This document shows positions 47,911-57,242 of a DNA stretch of 64,000 nucleotides, in pieces. The DNA comes from Oscarella lobularis. Lineage: Eukaryota; Porifera; Homoscleromorpha; Homosclerophorida; Oscarellidae. Made by a program: the position numbers and the translations under genes. Location of the stretch: positions 6,933,733-6,997,732 of the forward strand of contig NC_089175.1 of assembly GCF_947507565.1 (NCBI RefSeq), read 5' to 3'. Each line of letters starts with the position of its first letter. Within the stretch, counting starts at the first letter, position 1. Below the pieces are notes generated by a model. It saw only the letters and a program-made list of their open reading frames with translations. It ran no database searches and was not told the DNA's origin.

Positions 47911-48610
47911 GAGCTTATGCACAACGTCACAGACCAATGGTAGCGCGCGCAACTGAGTGGCAGAAACGTAAGAGCGGCGTATGGCCGCACCCACAGAAAC
48001 CCTCGTCGCAGCTTAACTGCGCTAAAGAAGGGTTTTGTACTTTTGTAAAGTGAAGTTAATAAGACAACAGACATTTTAAAGCGTGCTTCGTTTTTCGGGG
48101 ACCCTTGTGAAGTTTTCGCGTCTCAGCTCGTTGCAAACAAAACTTGTTGCTTGATTTAGAGGATGTAACATTAGAAACTTGAATTCGAACTGATAGTTGT
48201 CTGAAAGGGCGATTGGTTTAGCGTCTAAGGCGCAGTAAGCTACTTTTTCATCTGAATGAGCTAGTAAAGCCTTCAGAATTAGTGTTTTCACACCGGTAGG
48301 TACGCCAGAATGTTGAACATGTCATTACACTACGCGGTGCTTCAAGTCGCTTCGCTAGAGAAACCTTCACGCGTTTCGCGGGTCTCTACACCGCGAAGCT
48401 CAAAATCTCTACGAAAACGCTTTAAATCGCGTCTAGCTACCGCGACACTTTTGGGCAATGGTAATCTAACCTACTAGAAGCTGCCAAGGCAGCTAGGTCA
48501 GAACAAATGAGGCTTCGCTTAGATGCTACGGCCTTTTTTATTTTGAGTGGCACGCTTTCTGCCACTCAGAGGTCATGCACGTGATCAAGTGACGTCACAT
48601 GCATAAGCTC
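47911..48610. mobile_element. TA-flanked MITE (700 bp) abutting the Helitron end
   Basis: Imperfect terminal inverted repeats: GAGCTTATGCA at the left is matched by TGCATAAGCTC at the right, with further matching blocks (ACGTCAC; CTGAGTGGCAGAAA) about 15 and 40-60 bp inward. TA dinucleotides at 47909-47910 and 48611-48612 would be the target duplication, as in Tc1/mariner-type elements. No transposase. It carries a short minus frame that may be a captured gene piece. Confidence 0.7.
48076..48291 (-). pseudogene. Possible captured fragment of the intronless family
   Basis: A 71-codon minus frame. Its middle (LILKALLAHSDEK... then SDNYQFEFKFLML and ATSFVCNELRRE) can be laid over the LNSLKDP...NATFQISDAYI...HFLASQFNGK region of paralogue 1 with similar spacing, but identity is low. 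It may be a gene piece carried by the MITE or chance. Confidence 0.25.
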
Positions 48611-48901
48611 TATGGCGGACGAGCTCCACTAAGATCGTTCGTTCGCACCCGTTTCGCACGTCCTACAGCTATCCGATTAACTGATCTGTTTCGACTGCTT
48701 ACTCTTTTCTAAAAGCCACTTCTATTCGACCGAGGAACCGATCTGTTTCGATCGCGTACTAAGTTCTATTCCGAAGACCTCGGTCGAATAGAAGTGGATT
48801 TTAGGAAAGAGTAAGCAGTCAAAACAGATCGTTTAATCGGACAGCTGTAGGACGTGCGAAACGGGTGCGAACGAACGATCTTAGCAGAGCTCGTCCGCCA
48901 T
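48611..48901. repeat. 290-bp palindrome
   Basis: Left arm about 48611-48735 and right arm about 48778-48901 are close reverse complements (TATGGCGGACGAGCTC against GAGCTCGTCCGCCATA; CCACTTCTATTCGACCGAGG against its complement), with a 42-bp loop. The right arm runs into the right TIR of the Mutator-like element, so it is probably an internal foldback of that element. Confidence 0.9.
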
Positions 48902-49020
48902 ACTGTTCCCATACGTCATAATAGGCGGAGTTACAGGGGTAAAAGGGGGCGGTACCGTACCAGACCCTCTCTCCAAGGATCGGTAACATCCGGGGGAGAG
49001 AGGGTCTGGAACCGAGGCTA
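48900..49020 (-). repeat. Right TIR of the Mutator-like element
   Basis: Reverse complement of 40648-40766; followed by GACACGACG at 49021-49029. Confidence 0.9.
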
Positions 49021-49029
49021 GACACGACG

Positions 49030-49200
49030 TCATTCAAACCCCACCACGCCTAAGTATAAGACTCTAATCAAATTAGGGTGTTGTTTCCAGCTGACTCTTA
49101 AAATCTCCTTCGGCGAAACAATTACAGCAGTGTCAGCACAGTTCTTTTCAATAATAGGAGAAGCTAAACGAGGTGCTGTACTCGAAAAGAGATTTTTCCT
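49030..49200. promoter_or_regulatory. Displaced upstream region of paralogue 1
   Basis: Similar to the upstream sequence of paralogue 3 (about 54,000-54,150): CCACCACGCC/CCGACCACGCC, 'agctgactcttaaaatct', 'gaggtgctg' with 'ctcgaaaa'. It was next to paralogue 1 until the 8.4-kb insertion. The 'ctaaacgaggtgctgtactcgaaa' stretch is also the empty-site equivalent for the IS3EU-like element. Confidence 0.65.
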
Positions 49201-50264
49201 AAAATACTTTTCCTGTTCCATAATTGAGTCAAGCAGAGACATTAGAACATTGTGGGTTTTGGTCAGGTGTTCCAGAGAAAAAACGCAGCGATATGGAACA
49301 AAGTTCAACAAACTAAAGACACTCTGAAGAGAGTCCATTTATTAATCGTGAAAATAGTTAGAAAGTCGAGCTATGATTGGCCTCTTCCTAAGGGAACCGT
49401 GGTGCTGTGACTGCACCCTTTTGAAGAGCAATAGTTGAGTATGTGCAAATTGAAGGGAATGAGTTTCGCTATGATGAATGGGCAACTTCTTTACAATAAT
49501 GACCAGATGTGTAGGAAACCGGATGTCTGCAAGCTCAAACGAATTTTTATTAGTACACATGAAAAAGGATACATAATTAAAAATTATAAAGTTTTGATAT
49601 GCTTTTCAACCAATAAAAAGTCGTAACATCGTATTTCGTGAGACGACTTTCCAAAAAGACGACTTTCAACAAAGTCAATTTTATCTGATTTTGCGTGTTT
49701 TGTTGTGGAAAGTAAGGTGCTGAGGTTATGGAGTGTAATTAAGACGAATAGGCTTCCATAATCGTCGGTACGTAGAAAGGTGGTCACTGTACGATCGGAT
49801 GAAAACATTCCTTCGAGTATAAAAACTGATCGAGCTAGTCATTTATGCCGTGACGTTACGTAGACGAAAAGGCACAAAAAATCTGCAAATATTGGTTTCC
49901 CGTCGTATTTGGCGTTATTGTAGAGGGTAATTAATTTTTTAACCATTACTAGAAGACACTAGAAACACTTTGTGCCTAAACAAGTGGTCGCAAACACGGG
50001 TTTGTTGGCACTTGGAGAGTCGCCAATAAAAGAACGAGGAAAAGCTTCCTTACTTTCTACTCAACACATACAGACTCACTGTAACAGTAGAGTATCAGCC
50101 TAATAGGTCACATGACTAGACCTCTTCGTAGTTCTTCTCAACGAAATGGTTAGTAACTAGACTTAGTGGATCCAAAGTGAGCTTTTTACCAATTTAGTGT
50201 ATTCTTATGTCTATGGGACGGCCGTAAAGCCAGAATAAACGTCGTCCGGCTGTTCGAGGTAATT
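49201..50264. other. AT-rich spacer, no gene seen
   Basis: Only short frames; nothing recognisable. Confidence 0.45.
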
Positions 50265-50415
50265 TTTTTGACGACGTTAGCCGACGAACCGCTTTCTCTC
50301 TATCGCATTCGTTCATTAGATTTTGGCAATAGTTCTCCGATGAGAAAGGAAGCGGGGGAACGACTGAAAGCTTGATAACCTAGTAGGCGTTCCCTATGCG
50401 CGAGAAGTTCGATCG
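50265..50415. repeat. Dispersed repeat, copy 1
   Basis: Similar to about 60,015-60,150 (shared 'cgttagat/cattagat', 'atagttctccg/atagttcttcgg', 'acgactgaaag', 'gtaggcgttc'). Confidence 0.5.
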
Positions 50416-50734
50416 AAAACCGCTAGTAGCAGCAGGTAATTATGTTCAGCCATATCACTGTTAATGGTAGAAAAGGAAAGAAAGAGGTAACTTTAAAAAA
50501 AGAGATGAATTCTATTGCAGTGCTATGGACTTTATTACGAGACCGTCTAACTAGGATGCCCGTTCCTAAGGAACAGCATGGAAAATCTCTACCATATATT
50601 CTATGAGGCTCAACTTCCCATATTATAGGCTCTGAAGGTGAGCCGTTCAATTCCATTGATGGTAGAGCCCATCAATTGAAGTGAGAAGCTCATTGGCGGC
50701 GGTCTCTATACACAAGATTGTCAGGAATTTCTTC

Positions 50735-51165
50735 GTTTATAGAGTTCCTTTCTCTGATCAAGATACCAAAAATTCTTAGGAATTTGTTTTTTTCAGGGAG
50801 CTCCTTTCTCTGCTCAAGATTCTAAGGAATTTGCCCCCCCCCCCCCCCCCCCCCCTCTCTCTACTCACGATTCTTAAGAAATGAATAATTTGTTCATAGA
50901 GCTCCTTTCCCTACCCAAAATTCTGAGGGATTCGTTTCTTTCGTAGAGATCCTTTTTCTACTCAAGATTTTTTCGTTCATAGAGCTCCTTTCTCTACTAA
51001 AGATTCTTAAAAAGGGATTGTTCGTTTATACATGCAGGTCCTTTTTTCTACATAAGATTCTTAGGGATTTGATCGTTCAAAGAGCTTTTTTTCTACTAAC
51101 GATTTGCCCTTTTTCTCTTCCCAAGATTCTTAGGGATTTGTTTTTTCTAGTGCCCCTTTCTCTAC
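50735..51165. repeat. Degenerate minisatellite, period about 45-50 bp
   Basis: About nine units with 'gagctcctttctctact', 'caagattctta' and 'gggatttgtt' blocks. Includes a 22-base C run at 50834-50855. It lies just 3' of paralogue 2. Confidence 0.7.
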
Positions 51166-51286
51166 TCTTTTTGCATCAACACATATATTTGACTAGAACA
51201 GGCAAAACATAGAACACAGACGTTGAAAGACAGAGACATATTTCAGAAGTTTAGCCACCTTCATGTAGCCACTGCGTTTGGGATTC

Positions 51287-52033
51287 TCAGATTTGGATGT
51301 CTTTAATTTCGGCTTTGGCACGGTCTCCCAACTTTGCGCGGACTTGTTCGCGGACTGTGCTGTATAGATCTTCATTCAACTCGAATTTATTGACACTCTT
51401 GTACATAGACATGGAGCTTGAATCGAACGTGAGACCCAGTACGTCTAGAACGTCTCGTTCTCCATTGAATTGAGATGCAACGAAATCCATGGCAACGAAA
51501 TTTCCGCTATCTACGTAGGAGTCGCTGACTTGAAAGGTTGCTTTCGTGCCACTTGCCGCTTTTTTGTTGAAGAGAAAATTTGATTCGACATTCTGGGGAT
51601 CCTTCAAAGAATTCAGAATTATTTTTAGATCTTTTAACTGCTCCGCGCTCAGAACAGATGAAAGAAGACGCAAAATGATATCAGACATCTTGCTTCCTAC
51701 GCCGCCGTGATATTCGGTAAAATCGAGCTTCTGTGTTCGCCAGCCAATCAATGACATAACACGCATGTACTCGTCGTACCATGTTAACGAGTGTCTTTCG
51801 TCTTTATGATCAGCTGCCAGTTGAGCAAGAAGAGTTGAATATGCAACGTCAGTCTGTTGCTGCGGTGACAAGGACGGTTCTTGGCGCATGACAGAACCTC
51901 CAATGACCTTGCCTTTAGTATCACCTTCGGAGTACATCGTTCCTCTTTCGTCGGGTGCAGTATGATGCTCTACCGGAGGTAGTTCGATTTTGTCAATAAG
52001 TTCACAACGCTCAGCAATGCTCAAAGATGCCAT
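51287..52033 (-). CDS. Unnamed intronless family, paralogue 2 (248 aa)
   Basis: Single-exon frame; ATG (MASLSIAERCELIDK) 49 bp after a TATATAAAG box as in paralogue 1, with the same length and about 80% identity. Blocks conserved: YSTLLAQLAAD, YDEYMRVMSLIGWR, ILNSLKDPQNVESNFLFNKK, FDSSSMSMY and KLGDRAKAEI. Differences cluster between the two (the region around GNFVAMDFVASQ and the HGGVGSK segment), while the C-terminus is nearly unchanged. The upstream 200 bp also match paralogue 1, so the duplication includes the promoter. No frame damage, which suggests selection or youth. Function unknown. Confidence 0.75.
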   Translation of the reverse strand: MASLSIAERCELIDKIELPPVEHHTAPDERGTMYSEGDTKGKVIGGSVMRQEPSLSPQQQTDVAYSTLLAQLAADHKDERHSLTWYDEYMRVMSLIGWRTQKLDFTEYHGGVGSKMSDIILRLLSSVLSAEQLKDLKIILNSLKDPQNVESNFLFNKKAASGTKATFQVSDSYVDSGNFVAMDFVASQFNGERDVLDVLGLTFDSSSMSMYKSVNKFELNEDLYSTVREQVRAKLGDRAKAEIKDIQI

Positions 52034-52081
52034 TTCTTCAAGTAACAAGAAACTGCAATGATTTGATTCTAGATGGGTTCT

Positions 52082-52090
52082 CTTTATATA
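52082..52090 (-). promoter_or_regulatory. TATA box of paralogue 2
   Basis: TATATAAAG on the minus strand, 49 bp before the ATG, as in paralogue 1. Confidence 0.6.
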
Positions 52091-53278
52091 ATGAAGCGGT
52101 AGGCACGTGCGTTAAGGAAGTGGTGACAAGAGGCACGTCACCCAATTAAGTTGTAATGTCTTGCAGATTGTTGAGCCCACGCATGCGGAAGCGACGGCAT
52201 CTTGCGTGAATAATCCAGCAAGTACTTCCGCAATGAACAAACGCAGCTCTGGAAGCGGTAAAGCAATTTGCTATTTCTGTTTTTGCGTTTTTCATTTGTG
52301 TGCTTTGTGCAAGGATGCGGGAGAGGACCTATCCAGCTGTCGCAAAGAGTGGGACGACATAATTTGCATTACGCATCTGACGGACGCTTTTCAGGAGGCA
52401 TTCACGTCAGCAGTCGCACATTATCTCTTCCTCTTCTCCGAATTCCAGATTTGAGACGTCATTCTGCGGTAACGAAGGCATCCTTCGGAAACTGCAGGCA
52501 TTCAGCGGATAATTAATCCGTCAGCTGTTGAAATAAGGTAGGTGAACGAGGGATCGGGATCGGGTTACTCTGTGTCGCATGCAGTACATGCAGTAAGATC
52601 TGTCTTCTTGACTTGGATCACCTTTGGTTATAGAAAGGTGGTCAGGGTACTAACGAAAGAAGAATTTTTTTCAAATGTACAGTATGTTTAAGCAACCTGT
52701 TAATGCGCTCACTTTACGTTGGGGCACAGCAAACATGCATGCTCCTTGCATGCAATAATTATTTAAAGAAATAGTGGTCGTTTGCATGTCGCAGTAGGCG
52801 GATGACCGAGTTTCTGCATGTTCACCGCGTACGGTTGAGAATACGCTAGAAATTCAATCATTTAGTGAGTAAGCGATTGTACTATAGACACGTAATTGGA
52901 GCATAAACGCCAAAAGAAGTAGTGGGAATAAGTTGGCTTAAATTGGTTCAACTCACAATTTATTAACGCCATTGTAGAATAAAGTAGCTGCTTCCGACAT
53001 TTCGATAGGTATAAGTAAGCTTTACTTTCGCAGACCTATACTATAGGTCTAACTATTATTCGCCACTATACTGTACTTTTGCGTGAGAGTTTTTAAACCG
53101 TGCATGTATTGAACATGGGTACAATAGCATTCGCGACGCGTTCCCTATATATTAGACTTTATTATGCAGACAGCTTTATTGACGTTCAGCGCAGATAATT
53201 TTTGACAAAGATATTGAGGTACAAAGAAACGAAATGCATGCATACAATCTCAAACTTCATGCAAACAGTATATAGTAG
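52091..53278. other. Upstream region of paralogue 2 and spacer
   Basis: The first 150 bp match the upstream region of paralogue 1 ('gcatgcggaagcgacggc', 'tcttgcgtgaata'). The rest is AT-rich with no gene seen. Confidence 0.5.
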
Positions 53279-53938
53279 TCATTCTGTTACGGCAACAACG
53301 TCTTGATCCAAATGAAAATCCAACGTCGAAGCAATTTGATGAGCAAGTGTGTTATACAAGGTTTCGTTTAGGCTGTACTCACACAAAGACTGATCAATGC
53401 GTATCGTTTTGCTGTCGAATTTATTGTAGAGGAAACCCAAATAACTCTCACTTGATTGAAAGTAGAAGGACAGAATCTTTAAGCCAAGTGATTGCTCTTC
53501 TGTTATGTAGACGTATAGAAACTGGTATGCAACAGACGAATCTGAAACGCCGATAAAGTTGAGAAGCGAGCGAGCTTGAAGATTCGTTCGCCTATTCAGG
53601 TAATCCAGCATCTTAACAAAGTTTTTTTTTGCCGCTGCTGGAAGATAAGGCGAAAATAGGCTGACAGAAACTTCATTCAGTTGAACCACTGTAGACGACG
53701 GCTGGTACTGCTGAAATGAGGTAAACTTTTTCGTTATCCACCCACACTTCGCTAAAAGACTTTGAAAGTTGACGTACCAATCGGCAGAGTGAGCAGGCTT
53801 AGCGGTGTTGGAAGCCAACTGAGCTAGAAGAATTGTGTTCTTGACAGCGACCCTTTGAGCGGAGCTCACGGCTTCGTCGTAGAGGACGCCGGCGCATCCG
53901 ACAACAAAAGAGTTTATCTCTTGTTCTTTCTGACTCAT
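53279..53938 (-). CDS. Unnamed intronless family, paralogue 3 (219 aa)
   Basis: Single-exon minus frame from ATG 53936-53938 (MSQKEQEINSFVVG) to TGA... at 53279. Diverged member: LLAQLASNTAKPAHSADWYV then LLAKCGWITKKF aligns with the AQLAAD...WYREY...GW block, and SVAYQFLYVYI...FDSKTIRIDQSLCEYSLNETLY aligns with the FQISDAYI...FELNEDIY end. It lacks the longer N-terminal segment of paralogues 1 and 2. Its start (MSQKEQ) resembles that of paralogue 4 (MTQEEK). It is divergently arranged with paralogue 4 across the repeated promoter-like region. Confidence 0.7.
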   Translation of the reverse strand: MSQKEQEINSFVVGCAGVLYDEAVSSAQRVAVKNTILLAQLASNTAKPAHSADWYVNFQSLLAKCGWITKKFTSFQQYQPSSTVVQLNEVSVSLFSPYLPAAAKKNFVKMLDYLNRRTNLQARSLLNFIGVSDSSVAYQFLYVYITEEQSLGLKILSFYFQSSESYLGFLYNKFDSKTIRIDQSLCEYSLNETLYNTLAHQIASTLDFHLDQDVVAVTE

Positions 53939-53939
53939 T

Positions 53940-54152
53940 TTCGGCGAAAATAAATGCGGCGGTGCGAGTGCGCTTTGCTTCTAAAAAGCAAGCTTCCGAA
54001 CCCGACCACGCCCAAGTAAACAATAGACTCTCTCTAATCAAATCATGGTTACGTTGTTCCAGCTGACTCATAAAATCTTTTACGGCAAAGAAATTACGGC
54101 ATTGTAAGTGCACATTTCTTCTAATGAGGAGGAGCTACGCGAGGTGCTTTTC
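53940..54152. promoter_or_regulatory. Upstream region of paralogue 3, left part
   Basis: Matches the upstream region of paralogue 1 (40,570-40,640 plus 49,030-49,200). It ends in the first of three tandem modules beginning GTGCACA (54,109), which is cut at 54152 by the IS3EU-like insertion and continues at 57243. Confidence 0.6.
54147..54152. repeat. Left 6-bp target-site duplication (CTTTTC)
   Basis: Repeated at 57243-57248 on the other side of the element. Confidence 0.85.
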
Positions 54153-54210
54153 TATGGCGCGCGATCAGTGCCAAAAATCCTGTGCAAGCGCATAACGCTT
54201 TTTGATTTAG

Positions 54211-54569
54211 CCGCTTGAGGATTATATTAAGCCGCTTTTGGATCCAGCCGCTCTTGGATTAAGCCGCTTTTGGATTAAGCCGCTCTTGGATTAAGCCGCT
54301 TTTGGATTAAGCCGCTCTTGGATTAAGCCGCTTTTGGATTAAGCCGCTTTTGGATTAAGCCGCTCTTGGATTAAGCCGCTCTTGGATTAAGCCGCTCTTG
54401 GATTAAGCCGCTTGTGGATTAGGCTGCTTTTGGATTAAGCCGCTCTTGGATTAAGCCGCTTTTGGATTAAGCCGCTCTTGGATTAAGCTGCTCTTGGATT
54501 AAGCCGCTCTTGGATTAAGCCGCTTTTGGATTAAGCCGCTTTTGGATTAAGCCGCTCTTGGATTAAGAT
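54211..54569 (+). repeat. Left terminal array of 16-bp repeats (about 22 units)
   Basis: Unit GCCGCTCTTGGATTAA with a C/T switch in CTCTT/CTTTT. Units are immediately adjacent with no spacers, so this is a tandem array. Confidence 0.9.
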
Positions 54570-54842
54570 TCTTCAAAAATCTTACACTTGGCTTCCTCAG
54601 CCATTCCTTCTTTGGTCAGGCTTGAAGTACGTCGAGAGATCGACGACACGTAATGAGCAATCTAAAACTTTCCATGTTGACCGCAAGTTGTTCTTGGTAA
54701 AATAATGATATTCGACCGTTCATTTTGGTCATCATCCGTTTATTTTAAATGAAAGCAGTTCAAATTAATATTAAGTGCATTTTCCACTGAGCTATGCAAT
54801 GCAATGCCGATCATACAATCATACGGGCACTTTGCTTGTGAA

Positions 54843-56464
54843 ATGGCGGATGTGCGCAGAACCGTTGTAAACCTTCTTTCGTCCGTTTTGTCGGACTTGC
54901 AGCGGTCTCATGAAGCAGCATCGCTAACAACAGATGCCTTAGAATCGTGCATCTTTCGGCTAGATCAACTGAGTGCTCACATCGTGGCTTTGGCACAAAT
55001 ACTTTCTCCAGCTCTGGCAAATGAGCTGAAAGACCTCATTGGCACCGCAATTGAGTGCCTAAGTGAGGTACTATTGCGTCAGAATGAGGATAGATCTCGC
55101 GCGACAACTGATGTTGCCGGGTATGCCGCTCCACTAGAAATTGGCTCTAACAATCGCGGTCGTCCTCGTTATGCTATCTCCCAACAACAACTTGAATACT
55201 TTCTTGATCTTGGATTCGATTGCCCGACTATTGCGAGCATGTTAGGCGTCCACTTACGAACGGTCAGAAGGCGAATGAGTGACTATGGTCTTCATGTCGG
55301 TACCTATTACAGCGGCATAACAGATGACGCTCTTGATGGCGCTATACAAGAAATCAAAAGTGATTTTCCCGCCGTTGGTTACCGGATGACACACGGAATT
55401 CTCATTGGAAGAGGTATTAGAGTGCAAGTATCAAGAGTGCGGGAAGCCATGCGTCGCTGCGATCCTGAAGGCGTTGCATTGAGATGGCTACGAGGAATGC
55501 ATAGCCGACGCGTTTACTCCGTTCACGGTCCCCAAGCGCTATGGCACATCGATGGCAATCATAAGCTAATAAGGTATTCATTAACGGCACAATTTTCTGC
55601 TGTTGATAGCGTATCTACCAAATGTTTTACAGGTGGAGATTTGTTGTCCATGGTGGCGTGGACGGTTTTTCTAGGTTGCCCGTTTACCTTCGCTGCAGCA
55701 CAGACAATAAGGCTTCTACAGTTCTACAGTATTTTCTTTCGGCCATCAATGAGTACGGATTGCCGGCTAGGGTTAGATGTGACCAAGGAGGCGAAAATTA
55801 CGACGTTGCATGGTACATGCTAACTCATCCACTAAGGGGCCTTGGTCGTGGAAGTGTTATTGCTGGAAGGAGCGTCCATAACCAGCGCATCGAAAGACTG
55901 TGGCGAGACGTATTTGCCGGAGTCTTATCGTTTTACTATCAATTGTTCGTCCATATGGAAAACAGCGGAGAACTGAACCCAATTAGCGAAATTGATCTCT
56001 ATGCTTTGCACTACACGTATGTTCCAAGAATCAACAATCATCTAAGCCGATGGGTTAATGGCTGGCAGCATCATAAATTGAGCGGAATGGGCAGAAGTCC
56101 TAAGCAGCTCTGGGTGGAAGGTCTTCAGCAAATGGCCAACTCAACCCATCGTTTTGCTTTGGAGCATTTTGGATCGGAAGACGTTAGTGTCTAATTTCAC
56201 AGTAATCAGTTTTAGTAAATCACACCTTTTTTGTCATAGGCTAGCGCTAGCAATTGGGAGGAATATGGCATTGACTACGATGGTCCCGTTCCGTTTAATG
56301 AGAACGAAACAAATGTGCATGTGCCAGCAATAGAGCTTCCATTGACGCAAGAGAATCTTCAACGTTTGCAAGTAGAAGTAGTCCCTTCCGAACAGAGCTC
56401 AAACTTTGGGATGGACATATACGTACGAGCACGGTCTTTTATAATCAGTCACTTACAAAATTAA
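54843..56464 (+). CDS. IS3EU-like DDE transposase (501 aa)
   Basis: Three exons (54843-55573, 55633-56182, 56240-56464) with introns of 59 and 57 bp and in-frame joins; 1,506 nt, 501 codons. An in-frame ATG at about 54,804-54,843 gives the start; MADVRR is chosen as the more usual start. An N-terminal helical region is followed by a helix-turn-helix ([20 protein letters not shown]) and a DDE integrase core: D in [10 protein letters not shown] in VRCDQGGEN and E in HNQRIERLW, all present. The C-terminal exon has [13 protein letters not shown], typical of this group of metazoan integrase-core proteins. It catalyses excision and insertion of the element. Confidence 0.85.
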
Positions 56465-56639
56465 CAAGAAATCTTCTCCTTATCGAAAATACAATCAACT
56501 ATGAGGAATTGGGCGTCACGTGAGCATTTTCTTTCCTATTGTCTCGTATATTTTCCGAAAGTGCCTTCCTTTCTTGGCAATAGCTTGCTCCCCAACGCCG
56601 TCGCTGCCATCAACCTACTGCGATATCCTTCTCTCGCTA

Positions 56640-57190
56640 AGCGGTAGACATTTTCATCTTAAACCGGCATAATCTAAAAGCGGCTTAATCCAAGAGCGGC
56701 TTAATCCAAAAGCGGCTTAATCTAAACGCGGCTTAATCCAAGAGCGGCTTCATCTTAAACCGGCATAATCTAAAAGCGGCTTAATCCAAGAGCGGCTTAA
56801 TCCAAGAGCGGCTTCATCTTAAACCGGCATAATCCAAGAGCGGCTTAATCCAAGAGCGGCTTAATCCAAGAGCGGCTTAATCCAAGAGCGGCTTAATCCA
56901 AGAGCGGCTTAATCCAAGAGCGGCTTAATCCAAGAGCGGCTTAATCCAAAAGCGGCTTAATCCAAGAGCGGCTTAATCCAAAAGCGGCTTAATCCAAGAG
57001 CGGCTTAATCCAAAAGCAGCCTAATCCACAAGCAGCTTAATCCAAGAGCGGCTTAATCCAAGAGCGGCTTAATCCAAAAGCGGCTTAATCCAAGAGCGGC
57101 TTAATCTAAAAGCGGCTTAATCCAAGAGCGGCTTAATCTAAAAGCGGCTTAATCCAAGAGCGGCTTAATATAATCCACAAGCGGCTAAAT
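56640..57190 (-). repeat. Right terminal array of 16-bp repeats (about 33 units)
   Basis: Unit TTAATCCAAGAGCGGC (reverse complement of the left unit), mixed with variants 'ttcatcttaaaccggc' and 'ttaatctaaaagcggc'. Confidence 0.9.
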
Positions 57191-57242
57191 CTAAAAGCGT
57201 TATGCGCTTGCACGGGATTTTTGGCACTGATCGCGCGCCATA

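Larger units (their letters stand above)
40648..49020. mobile_element. Mutator-like TIR element with nested insertions (8,373 bp)
   Basis: Terminal inverted repeats of about 120 bp (40648-40766 and 48900-49020), starting TAGCCTCGGTTCCAGACC and nearly identical, are flanked by the 9-bp direct repeat GACACGACG. Long TIRs with a 9-bp duplication are characteristic of Mutator-like elements. Each TIR also contains an internal inverted pair (CCAGACCCTCTCTCC and its complement). Paralogous upstream sequence at 53,950-54,030 shows the same flanks without an insert. No MuDR transposase is recognisable; most of the inside is a Helitron, a MITE and a palindrome, so the original element was probably small and non-autonomous, or was gutted by the insertions. 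Confidence 0.8.
54153..57242 (+). mobile_element. IS3EU-like DNA transposon (3,090 bp)
   Basis: TIRs of about 85 bp (start TATGGCGCGCGATCAGTGCC; roughly three mismatches) are flanked by CTTTTC direct repeats. The inside has a three-exon DDE integrase-like gene. Next to each TIR lies an array of a 16-bp repeat in inverted orientation to the other side. The 6-bp duplication, TAT terminus and rve-type DDE domain fit the eukaryotic IS3EU superfamily. The uninterrupted sequence can be read at 49,160-49,185 ('gaggtgctgtactcgaaa'), which confirms the borders. The transposase is open, so the copy may be autonomous. Confidence 0.8.

Noticed and set aside
54211-57190. CRISPR-like appearance of the 16-bp repeat arrays
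   Set aside because: Units are contiguous with no spacers, lie in inverted orientation at the two ends of a transposon, and the DNA is animal.
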